Source: Streptomyces sp. NBC_01283 (lineage in GTDB: Bacteria > Actinomycetota > Actinomycetes > Streptomycetales > Streptomycetaceae). Taken from it: DNA of 64,000 nucleotides. Positions 54,665-63,898 of this stretch are shown one piece after another (within the stretch, counting starts at the first letter, position 1; every line of letters starts with the position of its first letter). Below the pieces are notes generated by a model. That model was not told the origin of the DNA, searched no databases, and saw only the letters and a list, made by a program, of their open reading frames with translations. Where the stretch lies: contig NZ_CP108430.1 in assembly GCF_041435335.1 (NCBI RefSeq), positions 6,361,001 through 6,425,000 on the forward strand. The letters run 5' to 3'. The position numbers and the translations under genes are program-made.

Positions 54665-55390
54665 TCATGAGGTCCGCGCAGACCGGCGGTACGAGGACAC
54701 AGCGTACGAAGCGAACACGAGCAGCCAGGCAGTCAGCACCGCCACGGTGCCGATGCCGAGGCCTCCGCCGTCCGTCACGGACGTGCCGAGCTCCGCGAAG
54801 CGGTGCGTGGGGGTGTAGTCGGACACGGTGCGCAGCCAGCCGGGGAACAGCTCCACGGGGAACCACAGGCCGCCGAGCACCGCCAGCCCCAGATTGCAGG
54901 CCGTGTTCACCACGCCCGTGGTCTGCGCGGTCAGGCGGTAGCCGTTGCCGAGCCCCAGCATCGTGAAGGGCAGCGAGCCGAGCCACAGCAGGAGTGCCGC
55001 CGCCGCCCACTGCCAGGCCGCCAGGCGTACGCCGTTGACCAGGCCGCCCGCGGCGAACACCGCCACGATCGCCGGGAGCACCGTCACGGCGCCGGTCAGG
55101 GCACGGCCCGTCACGACCTCGCGCGGCGTCATCGGTGTGACCCGCAACTGCCGCAGCCAGCCGGTCGTCTTGTCCTCGGCGACGCCGGTGCCGGTGTTCA
55201 GGGCGGCGATCACGGCCCCGTACGCGGCCATGCCGATCATCGACGTCGTCTTCCACTCGTCGTAGTCCGCGCCGCCGCCGATGTTGGTGAACAGCAGATA
55301 CATCAGCACCGGGAGCCCGATGCCGCCGATCACGAAGCCGGTGTCGCGCAGTGTCCTGCGTACTTCGAGCCTGAGGTAGGCGAACATCAC
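54665..55390 (-). CDS. ABC-2-type permease
   Basis: A 241-residue six-helix permease of the ABC-2 family (EVRRTLRDTGFVIGGIGLPV, TKTTGWLRQL-like loop KTTGWLRQLRVTPMTPREVV, LGGLWFPVELFPGWLRTVSD). With the next gene's ATPase it forms an exporter for a lipid or drug. It overlaps the ATPase by four bases (ATGA) and the possible kinase start likewise. Confidence 0.92.
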   Translation of the reverse strand: MMFAYLRLEVRRTLRDTGFVIGGIGLPVLMYLLFTNIGGGADYDEWKTTSMIGMAAYGAVIAALNTGTGVAEDKTTGWLRQLRVTPMTPREVVTGRALTGAVTVLPAIVAVFAAGGLVNGVRLAAWQWAAAALLLWLGSLPFTMLGLGNGYRLTAQTTGVVNTACNLGLAVLGGLWFPVELFPGWLRTVSDYTPTHRFAELGTSVTDGGGLGIGTVAVLTAWLLVFASYAVSSYRRSARTS

Positions 55391-56319
55391 ACGGTCTCCT
55401 GGGTGAGGGAGGTGAGGGAGGTGACGGGGGCGGTCAGGGCGAGGAACGCCTCGTCGAGCGAGGCCGCGGCGACCTCCAGGCCACGGATCGCGCCGAGCTC
55501 CGCGAGCGCGATCACGGTCGCGTCCGAGTCCCGCGTACGCAGCCGGGCCCGGTCGCCGCGCACCTCGACGGAGACCACGCCGGGCAGCAGGGTCAGGCCT
55601 TCCGTGCCGTGCCCCGCGAGGTCGAAGGAGACGGTGCTGCCGCCCGCGGACCGCTTGACCTGCTCGCCGCTGCCGTCGGCGACGATCCGGCCGTGGTCCA
55701 TGACAAGGATGCGGTCGGCGTGCCGGTCCGCCTCCTCCAGGTAGTGGGTGGAGAACAGGACGGTGTGGCCGCGCCGCGCATAGGCCCGCATCGAGGTCCA
55801 GAACGTCTGCCGCGCCTCCACGTCGAGAGCGGCGGTCGGCTCGTCGAGGACGATCAGCGCGGGGTCACCGGCCAGCGCGACCGCGAACCGCACCCGCTGC
55901 GTCTGGCCCCCGGACAGCTTGTCGACGCGCCGCCCCGCCAGCTCCTCGATCCCGGCCAGCGCGAGGGCCTCGCCGACGGGCAGCGGCGCGGGATAACGCC
56001 CGGCCACGAAGGAGACCAGCTCGCGCACGGTGACGCGCGAAACCAGGCGGCCTTCCTGGAGCATCGCGCCCACCTTCCCGGTGCGCACGGCGTCCTCGGG
56101 CGGGCCGCCGAAGAGCTCGACGCGGCCCGTGTCGGGGTCGTCGAGGCCCAGCAGGAGGGAGATCGTCGTGGACTTGCCTGCGCCGTTGCGGCCGAGCAGG
56201 GCGACGGTCTCGCCGCGGCGGATCTCCAGGTCGACGCCGTCGACGGCGCGGAGCGGGCCGAAGGCCTTGCCCACTGAGGTGAATGCCACGGCCCGCTCGG
56301 CGGGAGCTGTCTTCGTCAT
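55387..56319 (-). CDS. ABC transporter ATP-binding protein
   Basis: A 310-residue DrrA/CcmA-type ATPase: Walker A LLGRNGAGKSTT, signature LSGGQTQRVRFAVAL, Walker B LIVLDEPTAALDV, then a C-terminal domain of about 90 residues. The end of the protein is the repeat-like SLTSLTQETV. It starts the unit ATPase-permease-kinase-regulator and diverges from the MaoC gene. Confidence 0.93.
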   Translation of the reverse strand: MTKTAPAERAVAFTSVGKAFGPLRAVDGVDLEIRRGETVALLGRNGAGKSTTISLLLGLDDPDTGRVELFGGPPEDAVRTGKVGAMLQEGRLVSRVTVRELVSFVAGRYPAPLPVGEALALAGIEELAGRRVDKLSGGQTQRVRFAVALAGDPALIVLDEPTAALDVEARQTFWTSMRAYARRGHTVLFSTHYLEEADRHADRILVMDHGRIVADGSGEQVKRSAGGSTVSFDLAGHGTEGLTLLPGVVSVEVRGDRARLRTRDSDATVIALAELGAIRGLEVAAASLDEAFLALTAPVTSLTSLTQETV

Positions 56320-56476
56320 GTCTCCGACACTACGAACGCGGGCCGTGGCGGCGGCAGATGTGGTTGTACGGACTCGGCCGGTACAAATGTCACACGCGTG
56401 ATCAGCGGGAAATCTGACGTGACGTCAGGAGTCTTCACAACTACCGGACGCTCGGCTATACATGGGTTCGCCGGAC

Positions 56477-56490
56477 TGGAACGCGTTCTA
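56477..56490. promoter_or_regulatory. KstR-like site before the MaoC operon
   Basis: TGGAACGCGTTCTA matches TnnAACnnGTTnnA exactly, 96 bases before the MaoC start and 157 before the divergent ABC ATPase. Confidence 0.75.
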
Positions 56491-56586
56491 GAACGGGCTC
56501 CTTCCGGCCCTGTTGCGACCTCGGTGCGACCGACGGTGCGGACGGCCGCACCGAGGTCTTCAGACCGGCCAAGGAGCTGCCACCAC

Positions 56587-57441
56587 ATGCCCATCGACGC
56601 CGCGAAAGCACTGGCCGCGGAGCCCAGGTCGGCCGAGATCGCCTGGGATCACAAGGACATCCAGCTCTACCACCTGGGCCTGGGCGCGGGCGTCCCCGCC
56701 ACCGACCCCGACGAACTGCGCTACACCCTGGAGTCCAGGCTGCACGTCCTGCCCAGCTTCGCCACCGTCGCGGGCGCCGGCATGGGCGTCGTCGGCGGCC
56801 TCTCGTCCCCGGGCATCGAGGTGAACCTGGCCGCGGTCCTGCACGGCGGCCAGAGCATCACGCTGCACCGCCCGATCCCGGTCAAGGGCGAGGCCGTCAC
56901 CACCTCCAAGGTCGCCGCCGTGTACGACAAGGGCAAGGCCGCGATCCTCGTCCTGCGCACCGAAGTGGCCGACGCAGACGGGCCGTTGTGGACCAGCGAC
57001 GCCCAGATCTTCGTACGCGGCGAAGGCGGATTCGGCGGCGAACGCGGCCCCTCCACCCGCCTCCCGGCCCCCGAAGGAGAGCCCGACAGGACCGTCGAGC
57101 GCCCCGTCCGCGAGGAGCAGGCGCTGCTCTACCGCCTCTCCGGGGACTGGAACCCGCTGCACGCCGACCCCGAGTTCGCCAAGCTCGCGGGCTTCGACCG
57201 CCCCATCCTGCACGGCCTGTGCACGTACGGGATGACGCTCAAGGCGGTCGTCGACACGGTGCTCGGCGGCGACGTGTCGCGGGTGCGGAGCTACAGCACG
57301 CGCTTCACCGGGATCGTCTTCCCCGGCGAGACCCTGCGGATCCGGATGTGGCGCTCCGATGGCCGGGTCCAGGTGGCGGTGACGGCGGTCGAACGGGACG
57401 ACGCGCCGGTGCTCGCCGACACGATCGTCGAACACGCCTGA
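56587..57441 (+). CDS. MaoC-family double hot-dog enoyl-CoA hydratase
   Basis: A 284-residue hydratase with an N-terminal degenerate hot dog and a C-terminal active one. Asp187 and His192 lie in DWNPLHADPEFAKLAGF, followed by RPILHGLCTYG. It would add water to a 2-enoyl-CoA. The length and pattern recall mycobacterial Rv3538 in the KstR regulon. The ATG at 56587 has AGGAG upstream. It leads a three-gene operon (24- and 17-base gaps). Confidence 0.9.
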   Translation: MPIDAAKALAAEPRSAEIAWDHKDIQLYHLGLGAGVPATDPDELRYTLESRLHVLPSFATVAGAGMGVVGGLSSPGIEVNLAAVLHGGQSITLHRPIPVKGEAVTTSKVAAVYDKGKAAILVLRTEVADADGPLWTSDAQIFVRGEGGFGGERGPSTRLPAPEGEPDRTVERPVREEQALLYRLSGDWNPLHADPEFAKLAGFDRPILHGLCTYGMTLKAVVDTVLGGDVSRVRSYSTRFTGIVFPGETLRIRMWRSDGRVQVAVTAVERDDAPVLADTIVEHA

Positions 57442-57465
57442 ATCTTCGTACGAGGGAGCCGCACC

Positions 57466-58542
57466 ATGCGCGCAGCCGTACTGCACGAGATAGGCCAGGA
57501 CAAACTAGAGGTGCTCGACGACGTCGAGACGGTGGGCTTCGGCCCCGGCAAGGTGAAGATCCGGGTGCGGGCCACCGGCCTGTGCCACTCCGACGTCTCC
57601 GCCATGAACGGCGTACTGCCGCAGCCCGCGCCGTTCATCCCCGGCCACGAGGGCGCGGGCGAGATCGTCGACGTCGGCGACGGCGTGACCGGCATCAGTC
57701 AGGGAGACCGGGTCCTGGTCTGCTGGCTGCCCGCCTGCGGCCAGTGTCCGGCGTGCAAGCGCGGCCAGAGCCAGCTCTGCCTCGCCGGGTTCATGAACGC
57801 GGGCACCCCCAACTTCAAGCGCCCCGGCGGGGATGTCTTCGGCTTCGCGGGCACGGGGACGTTCACCGAGGAGGTCGTGGTCGACGCGGGGTGCGCGGTG
57901 CCGATCCCGGACGACGTGCCCTTCGACATCGCGGCCCTGATCGGCTGCGGGGTGACGACGGGCCTCGGCGCGGCCGTCAACACCGCGAAGGTGGAGGCCG
58001 GTGCGTCGGTCGCCGTCATCGGCTGCGGCGGCGTCGGCATCTCCGCGATCCAGGGCGCGCGGCTCAAGGGCGCGGCGCAGATCATCGCCGTCGACCCGGT
58101 GGCGTCGCGGCGCGAGGCGGCCCTGCGGTTCGGCGCGACGGAGGCGGTCTCCCCGGACGAACTGGCCGACGCCAAGCAGCGGATCACCGCGGGCGAGGGC
58201 TTCGACTACGTCTTCGAGGTCGTCGGCAAGTCCGCCACCGCACGCACCGCCTACGAGACGACACGGCGCGGCGGCACGCTCGTCATCGTCGGCGCGGGCG
58301 CCATGGACGACAACCTCCAGCTCAACATGTTCGAGCTGTTCTTCGACGAGAAGAAGATCCTGCCGTCGATGTACGGCGGCGGTGACGTCCTGCAGTCCTA
58401 CGAGCGGGCCATCGCGCTGTGGCGCGCGGGCCGGATCGACCTGGAGAGCCTGATCACCCACCGGGTGCCGCTCTCCGAGATCAACGAAGCGCTTGACCAG
58501 ATGCGTACGGGCGTCGCGCTGCGTACGTGCATCGAGATCTGA
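57466..58542 (+). CDS. Zinc-dependent alcohol dehydrogenase
   Basis: A 358-residue medium-chain alcohol dehydrogenase. Catalytic zinc ligands include Cys40 in GLCHSD and His61 in PGHEGAGE; the structural zinc site is ACGQCPACKRGQSQLC. The NAD motif is VAVIGCGGVGISAIQGA. It resembles mycobacterial AdhB-type enzymes under KstR. It could oxidise the alcohol left by the P450 to an aldehyde for the aldehyde dehydrogenase at 24488. Confidence 0.92.
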   Translation: MRAAVLHEIGQDKLEVLDDVETVGFGPGKVKIRVRATGLCHSDVSAMNGVLPQPAPFIPGHEGAGEIVDVGDGVTGISQGDRVLVCWLPACGQCPACKRGQSQLCLAGFMNAGTPNFKRPGGDVFGFAGTGTFTEEVVVDAGCAVPIPDDVPFDIAALIGCGVTTGLGAAVNTAKVEAGASVAVIGCGGVGISAIQGARLKGAAQIIAVDPVASRREAALRFGATEAVSPDELADAKQRITAGEGFDYVFEVVGKSATARTAYETTRRGGTLVIVGAGAMDDNLQLNMFELFFDEKKILPSMYGGGDVLQSYERAIALWRAGRIDLESLITHRVPLSEINEALDQMRTGVALRTCIEI

Positions 58543-58559
58543 GAGGACTTCGATCCCTG

Positions 58560-59513
58560 ATGGCACAGCCATTGCCACGGCCACTGGACGGTTTGGCCGC
58601 GATCGTGACAGGAGCGGGCCGGGGCCTCGGGCGCGCGGAAGCCCTCGAACTCGGCAGGCTCGGCGCGAGCGTCGTCGTCAACGACTTCGGCCAGCCGGGC
58701 CGCGACGGCTCGGGCGAGGCGTCGGCCACGCCCGCCGAGGAGGTCGCCGCCGAGATCCGGGCGGCGGGCGGGCAGGCGATCGCGCACCTGGGCGATGTCG
58801 CGGACCACGAACAGGCGCGCGGGCTCGTCCGGTTGGCGGTCGACACGTACGGCAAGCTCGACATCCTGGTGAACAACGCGGGGATCCTGCGTGACCGGAT
58901 GATCTTCTCGATGAGCGAGAGCGAGTGGGACTCGGTCATCCACGTCCACCTCAAGGGCCACTTCAACACCACGCACTTCGCCTCCGTGCACTGGCGCGAG
59001 CGGTCCAAGGCGGCGGGCGGCCCCGTCTACGGCCGGATCGTCAACACCTCGTCCGAGGCGTTCCTCGCGGGGTCGGCGGGCCAGCCGAACTACGCGGCGG
59101 CCAAGGGCGGCATCGTCGGCCTGACGACGTCGAGCGCGCTGGCGCTGCGCAAGTACGGGGTGACGGCCAATGTCATCTGCCCCCGGGCGCGGACCCGGAT
59201 GACGGAGGACGTCTTCGCCGGGTACCAGGAGCCGGGCGCGGGCGAGCTGGACGCGCTCGCCCCCGAGCATGTGGCGCCGCTGGTCGGCTACTTGGCGTCA
59301 CCCGCGGCCTCCGGGGTCAACGGACAGCTGCTCGTGGTGCACGGCGGCATGGTCGCGGTGGTCGAGCGGCCCAAGGTGGCGGCGAAGTTCGACACGGCGA
59401 AGGACGTCTTCACGTACGAGGAACTGGACGAGGCCCTGTCGCCCTATTACGCGGGGCGGCCGGACGGGGAGACGTTCGCGGCGTCGGAGGTCCTGGGCCT
59501 GAAGCGGGGGTGA
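58560..59513 (+). CDS. SDR-family hydroxyacyl-CoA dehydrogenase, Hsd4A-like
   Basis: A 317-residue short-chain dehydrogenase: cofactor motif TGAGRGLGRAEAL, NNAG in ILVNNAGILRD, Ser in VNTSSEAF, and the Tyr-x3-Lys in NYAAAKGG. The C-terminal extra of about 60 residues (PKVAAKFDTAKDVFTYEELD) is found in the FabG/Hsd4A type. Length and pattern recall Rv3502c, which oxidises the 3-hydroxyacyl-CoA in steroid side-chain removal. It ends the MaoC operon, just before a very strong terminator. Confidence 0.9.
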   Translation: MAQPLPRPLDGLAAIVTGAGRGLGRAEALELGRLGASVVVNDFGQPGRDGSGEASATPAEEVAAEIRAAGGQAIAHLGDVADHEQARGLVRLAVDTYGKLDILVNNAGILRDRMIFSMSESEWDSVIHVHLKGHFNTTHFASVHWRERSKAAGGPVYGRIVNTSSEAFLAGSAGQPNYAAAKGGIVGLTTSSALALRKYGVTANVICPRARTRMTEDVFAGYQEPGAGELDALAPEHVAPLVGYLASPAASGVNGQLLVVHGGMVAVVERPKVAAKFDTAKDVFTYEELDEALSPYYAGRPDGETFAASEVLGLKRG

Positions 59514-59532
59514 ACCCCGCCGGAAACGGCAG

Positions 59533-59569
59533 ACGCCGGGCGGGCCGGAACATCCGGCCCGCCCGGCGT
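59533..59569. terminator. Strong terminator after the MaoC operon
   Basis: A perfect 17-bp stem (ACGCCGGGCGGGCCGGA with its complement) and a 3-base loop, 20 bases after the SDR stop and also facing the small gene at 59601. Part of it resembles the 42-base repeat. Confidence 0.9.
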
Positions 59570-59600
59570 TGTCGTGCGAAGAACCCGGTGGAGCCGGGTC

Positions 59601-59753
59601 CTACTTCTCGCCCTGGCGGCGGTGCCGCCCCCGCGGCGCCGCGCCCCCGTCGTGCTCGGCCACAGGCCCCCGGTGCTTGCCCGCACCGGTAGCGCCCGCC
59701 GCCTCCCGCGGCTCGGGATTCCGCTCGGATTCCGTACTGATCTCGGTCGTCAT
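59601..59753 (-). CDS. Small protein, hydrophilic, unknown function
   Basis: A 50-residue protein (MTTEISTESERNPEPREA start) rich in Glu, Gly, His and Arg, with KHRGPVAEHDGG and a basic end RGRHRRQGEK. From memory, similar short proteins with a KHRGPV motif occur in other Streptomyces, which supports it being real. No fold or function is known. GGGGTGAG lies upstream of the ATG at 59753; the longer frame to 59942 looks non-coding. Confidence 0.6.
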   Translation of the reverse strand: MTTEISTESERNPEPREAAGATGAGKHRGPVAEHDGGAAPRGRHRRQGEK

Positions 59754-59808
59754 CAACACACTCACCCCGTAAACCGGTAAAGAAGATCGTTCGTACAGCC
59801 GGGCGAGT

Positions 59809-60909
59809 CTAACCAACGTCCGTGCGCCCGGTGAGAGGCGCCTGCTGCAACGGAACGGGCCGCGCGGCGACCGGCGCGGGCGCCGCCGCCGGAGCGGCCG
59901 GTTCCACCTCCGCGACCCCGCACGGAACCGCCTCCGTGACATACGGAAGACGCAGCGCCCCCTCCCGCGTCCACCACCCCGAGCCCGCCAACCACCCCTC
60001 AGGGGCGGCCAGTTGATGCAGCCGGCGCTCGGCGGGCCGCCACAGGCCCAGCCAGCTTCCCGCCGCCCCGTCGAGCCGCAGCGCCACCGCGCAGCTCTCC
60101 GGCATCAGCGTCTGACCCGGCTGGATGGCGAACGGCGTCACCGCGAGATCGGGCAGGCGCAGGCACTCCGGGAAGCGCACCGGGCGCGTGCCGCCGAGGA
60201 CCCCCCAGCCGAGCCGGTCGTGACCCGGAGCGTCCGAACGGATCAGGAGCAGCCCGCTGTCGGGGTCCGCGAGCAGCAGCCGGTCGTTGCTCTCGTCGGC
60301 GATCTGGAGGAGGGGGGACACCTCACCGGCCCGCTCCAGGTCCACCGCCACCGCCTTCACCCGGCCGCCCAGCTCCCGGTCCAGAGCCAGCATCCGGCCC
60401 TCTCCGTCCAGCCAGACCCCGCCCGAGCAGCGCCCGGGGATCTCCGCGACGTGCTCGGGACCGAAGGCGCCGCCCGCCACCAGCCACAGGGCGGTCGACC
60501 CGGCGCCCACCGCGAGGGCGTACGCGTGACTGCCGACCGGCGACGGCGGCAGCAGCGTCAGCCGGGACTCGCCGCACTCCACGGCGCCGAGGGGCACCTC
60601 GCCGGTCTGCGGGCCCGTCGGGTAGAGGAGCGTGAACGTGTGCCGGCCGTCGACGACGCGGTGGATCAGGACGCGCCCGTCGGCCATCGGGAGCACCTCG
60701 GTGCCGGGCTCCTCGGGCTGGCTGCCGGGCAGGGGCACCGCGTACGGCTCGGGGGAGTCGAGGGTCCAGCGCTCGGGGAACCAGGAATCGCCGTCGAGGG
60801 CGAGGCGGGCGGCGTACGCGCCGTCGGCGGTTATCACGGGGGGTGTCGCGGGCGCCGGGGGAGACGGCGGCGCGGTCGTGGGCTCGGGCTCAAGCGTGGG
60901 CGCTGTCAT
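59809..60909 (-). CDS. Conserved hypothetical protein, beta-propeller-like
   Basis: A 366-residue soluble protein with no membrane segment. After a Pro/Thr-rich start it shows repeated short beta segments (GRVLIHRVVDGRHTFTLLYP, HAYALAVGAGSTALWLVAGG, GGVWLDGEGRMLALDRELGG, DRLLLADPDSGLLLIRSD), suggesting a propeller. Streptomyces keep such proteins of unknown role. The ATG at 60909 has GGAGGTT upstream. The end is Pro/Ala-rich. No function is proposed. Confidence 0.8.
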   Translation of the reverse strand: MTAPTLEPEPTTAPPSPPAPATPPVITADGAYAARLALDGDSWFPERWTLDSPEPYAVPLPGSQPEEPGTEVLPMADGRVLIHRVVDGRHTFTLLYPTGPQTGEVPLGAVECGESRLTLLPPSPVGSHAYALAVGAGSTALWLVAGGAFGPEHVAEIPGRCSGGVWLDGEGRMLALDRELGGRVKAVAVDLERAGEVSPLLQIADESNDRLLLADPDSGLLLIRSDAPGHDRLGWGVLGGTRPVRFPECLRLPDLAVTPFAIQPGQTLMPESCAVALRLDGAAGSWLGLWRPAERRLHQLAAPEGWLAGSGWWTREGALRLPYVTEAVPCGVAEVEPAAPAAAPAPVAARPVPLQQAPLTGRTDVG

Positions 60910-61049
60910 GGGGGAACCTCCGGGCCATGAAGCTAGTTTTCGCACGCACTGCCGTGGCATCCGTGGCCGCCCGCTTCACACAGAAGGGTGGCGATGTATC
61001 GATTCGCCTGAGGGGGCGGGGGTGGTTGTGCTGGGCGGGAAGGCCGCGC

Positions 61050-61069
61050 TTAGGGTAAGGCGAACCTAA
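61050..61069. promoter_or_regulatory. Iron box (DmdR/DtxR-type)
   Basis: TTAGGGTAAGGCGAACCTAA resembles the Streptomyces iron box TTAGGTTAGGCTCACCTAA, 59 bases before the siderophore-binding protein gene. DmdR1 with Fe2+ is expected to repress there. Confidence 0.85.
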
Positions 61070-61128
61070 GTGGTTGCGGGCCTGCGGTAGCGGCAGCCGC
61101 GGCACACCCCCTGGAGCCTGGAGCACCG

Positions 61129-62205
61129 ATGTCACCGCTTGCACTGCTTTCACGGTCCTCACGGTCCGTACGACCCCGCCGCCACCGGGCCGCGGCCGCG
61201 GTCGCCGTGGCCGTGGCCGGCGCGCTCTCCCTCGCGGCCTGCGGGTCCGGTGACGACTCCGGCAAGTCCGACAACGGCAGCGGCAGCAAGGCCGTCGCCC
61301 AGGGCGGTGACGACTTCGCCAAGGCCGCCGAGCAGACCGCGAAGATGGGCACCACGGCGAAGCCGGGCGAGTTCCCGCGCACCATCACGCACGCCCGCGG
61401 CAGGACAGAGCTCAAGGCGCGGCCCGAGCGGGTCGTGGTCCTGGACGTCGGCGAGCTCGACAACGTCGTATCCCTCGGCATCAAGCCCGTCGGCTACGCC
61501 CCCACCGAGGGCGACGACGGTATCCCCGGCTACCTGAAGAAGGACGCCGGGAACCCCAAGGACGTCGGCACGATCAACGCCCTCAACCTGGAAGCGATCG
61601 CGAACCTCAAGCCCGACCTGATCATCGGCAGCGAGCTGCGCGCCGCCAAGCTCTACCCGCAGCTCGACAAGATCGCCCCGACGGTCTTCTCCATCCGCCC
61701 CGGCTTCACGTGGAAGGAGAACTACCTCCTGAACGCCGCCGCGCTCGACAGAACCGCCGAGGCCAAGGCGAAGCTCGGCGCGTACGAGAAGAAGGCGAAG
61801 GCGCTCGGCGAGGAGATCGGTGACGGCGGAAAGAAGCCGACGATCACGATGCTCCGCTACATGCCGGACCGCGTACGCCTCTACGCGAAGGCGTCCTTCA
61901 TCGGCACGATCCTCGACGACACCGGCCTGCCCCGCCCCAAGAACCAGCAGGTCAACGACCTCGCCACGGAGATCAGCACCGAGAAGATCGACGAGGCCGA
62001 CGCCGACTGGATCTTCACCGGCGTCTACGGCGACGCCAAGAAGACGGGCCGCACCGAGGCCGAGAAGAACCCGCTGTGGAAGAAGCTCGGCGCGGTCGAG
62101 GACGGCCAGGCGAAGGATGTCCCGGACGAGACCTGGTACCTGGGTCTCGGCGTGACGGCGGCGAACGAGGTCCTGGACGACCTCAAGGGCTTCCTCGTCA
62201 AGTAG
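61129..62205 (+). CDS. Iron-siderophore ABC transporter substrate-binding lipoprotein
   Basis: A 358-residue lipoprotein with a signal peptide ending LSLAACGSG (Cys about 36), a short Gly/Ser/Asp linker and a FepB/FecB-type fold: RVVVLDVGELDNVVSLGIKP, LNLEAIANLKPDLIIGS, and WIFTGVYGDAKKTG near the end. It would capture a ferric siderophore outside the cell and pass it to an ABC permease not in this window. An iron box upstream fits iron-starvation induction. Confidence 0.92.
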   Translation: MSPLALLSRSSRSVRPRRHRAAAAVAVAVAGALSLAACGSGDDSGKSDNGSGSKAVAQGGDDFAKAAEQTAKMGTTAKPGEFPRTITHARGRTELKARPERVVVLDVGELDNVVSLGIKPVGYAPTEGDDGIPGYLKKDAGNPKDVGTINALNLEAIANLKPDLIIGSELRAAKLYPQLDKIAPTVFSIRPGFTWKENYLLNAAALDRTAEAKAKLGAYEKKAKALGEEIGDGGKKPTITMLRYMPDRVRLYAKASFIGTILDDTGLPRPKNQQVNDLATEISTEKIDEADADWIFTGVYGDAKKTGRTEAEKNPLWKKLGAVEDGQAKDVPDETWYLGLGVTAANEVLDDLKGFLVK

Positions 62206-62295
62206 GACGGTCAAGTAGCACGCAGCTCGTGGGCGTCCGGTAGCAGTACGTAAGCCATGGCCGGCGGGGCACGGAGGGCAGGTAGCCTTTCCTCT

Positions 62296-63147
62296 GTGCC
62301 CCGTCTGTCTGAAGTCATCGCCGCCCTCGACGCCCTGTGGCCCGCCGAACTGGCCGAGAGCTGGGATGCGGTCGGCACGGTCTGCGGCGACCCCGGAGCG
62401 GAGATCTCCCGGGTCCTCTTCGCCGTCGACCCCGTGCAGGACATCGTCGACGAAGCCGTGAAGCTGGGCGCCCAGCTCCTGGTCACGCACCACCCGCTCT
62501 ATCTGCGCGGCACGACCACGGTCGCGGCGTCCACCTTCAAGGGCCGCGTCGTCCACGACCTCATCAAGAACGACGTCGCGCTGCACGTCGCCCACACGAA
62601 CGCGGACCGTGCCGACCCCGGTGTCTCCGACGCCCTCGCGGGCGCGCTCGACCTCCGGATCGTCCGTCCCCTCGTACCGGACCCCGCGGACGCGCAAGGC
62701 CGCCGCGGACTCGGCCGGATCTGCGAGCTCGAACACCCCCTGACGCTCCGCGAACTCGCCGCCCGCGCGGCCGAGCGGCTGCCCGCCACCGCGCAGGGCA
62801 TCCGCGTCGCGGGCGACCCCGAGCAGGTCATCCGCACCCTCGCGGTCAGCGGCGGCTCCGGCGACAGCCTCTTCGACGACGTACGCGCGTCGGGCGTGGA
62901 CGCCTTCCTCACCGCGGACCTGCGCCACCACCCGGTGTCGGAGGCCCGCGCCCAGACCCCGCTCGCGCTGCTCGACGCCGCGCACTGGGCCACCGAGTGG
63001 CCGTGGTGCGAGCTGGCCGCCGCACAGCTCGATCAGATCTCCGACCGTCACGGATGGGGACTGCGCGTCCACGTCTCCAAGACGGTCACCGACCCCTGGA
63101 CCGCCCACGCGGCCTCGAATACCCACACCACAGGAGCCCCCAATTAA
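62296..63147 (+). CDS. Nif3-like dinuclear metal protein (DUF34)
   Basis: A 283-residue Nif3/YbgI family protein with the metal ligands in LLVTHHPLYLRG and HTNADRADPGVSDALAG, and DLRHHPVSEA. The family forms hexamers with two metal ions and has been tied to GTP cyclohydrolase-like or NAD-related roles without certainty. The GTG at 62296 precedes PRLSEVIAALD, the normal opening. It is directly coupled to the zinc-ribbon gene. Confidence 0.9.
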   Translation: MPRLSEVIAALDALWPAELAESWDAVGTVCGDPGAEISRVLFAVDPVQDIVDEAVKLGAQLLVTHHPLYLRGTTTVAASTFKGRVVHDLIKNDVALHVAHTNADRADPGVSDALAGALDLRIVRPLVPDPADAQGRRGLGRICELEHPLTLRELAARAAERLPATAQGIRVAGDPEQVIRTLAVSGGSGDSLFDDVRASGVDAFLTADLRHHPVSEARAQTPLALLDAAHWATEWPWCELAAAQLDQISDRHGWGLRVHVSKTVTDPWTAHAASNTHTTGAPN

Positions 63148-63886
63148 CGCCGCGCCCGCCGACCAGATCCGACTCCTCGACGTCCAGGCACTCGACGTAC
63201 GCCTCCAGCAGCTGGCGCACCGGAAGAAGTCCCTGCCCGAGCACGCCGAGATCGAGTCGCTGACCAAGGACATCGCGCAGCTGCGCGATCTGCACGTCGC
63301 CTCGACGACAGAGGAGAGCGACTGCGCCCGCGAGCAGACCAAGGCGGAGCAGGACGTCGACCAGGTGCGCCAGCGCGCCAACCGCGACCAGCAGCGCCTC
63401 GACTCGGGCGCCGTGACGTCCCCCAAGGACCTGGAGAACCTCCAGCGCGAGATCGCCTCGCTCGCCAAGCGCCAGGGTGACCTGGAGGACGTCGTCCTCG
63501 AGGTCATGGAGCGCCGTGAGGCCGCCCAGGAGCGGGTCGCGGAGCTGGCGGAACGTGTCTCCTCGGTCCAGGCGAAGATCGACGACGCGACGGCCCGCCG
63601 TGACGCGGCCTTCGAGGAGATCGACGCCGAGGGCGCCACGACCACCAAGGAGCGCGAGGTCGTGGCGGGTTCGGTCCCGGCCGACCTGCTCAAGCTCTAC
63701 GACAAGCTCCGTGTCCAGCAGGGCGGCGTCGGCGCGGCCAAGCTCTACCAGCGCCGCTGCGAGGGCTGCCGCCTCGAGCTGAACATCACCGAGGTGAACG
63801 AAGTGAAGGCGGCGTCCCCGGACACCGTCCTGCGGTGCGAGAACTGCCGCCGCATCCTGGTCCGTACGTCCGAGTCGGGTCTGTAA
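63143..63886 (+). CDS. C4-type zinc-ribbon coiled-coil protein, apparent ATT start
   Basis: A 247-residue protein: a long N-terminal coiled coil (ADQIRLLDVQALDVRLQQLA to about residue 180) and a C-terminal zinc ribbon with RCEGCRLEL and LRCENCRRIL. The family (DUF164/CT398-like) may bind nucleic acid or a partner. The conserved N-terminus begins immediately after ATT AAC at 63143, with AGGAG 6 bases upstream and the Nif3 stop overlapping. No ATG, GTG or TTG exists in frame before GTG 63365, 74 codons on. I therefore read ATT as the start. Confidence 0.8.
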   Translation: MNAAPADQIRLLDVQALDVRLQQLAHRKKSLPEHAEIESLTKDIAQLRDLHVASTTEESDCAREQTKAEQDVDQVRQRANRDQQRLDSGAVTSPKDLENLQREIASLAKRQGDLEDVVLEVMERREAAQERVAELAERVSSVQAKIDDATARRDAAFEEIDAEGATTTKEREVVAGSVPADLLKLYDKLRVQQGGVGAAKLYQRRCEGCRLELNITEVNEVKAASPDTVLRCENCRRILVRTSESGL

Positions 63887-63898
63887 GGGACCGTGGCC

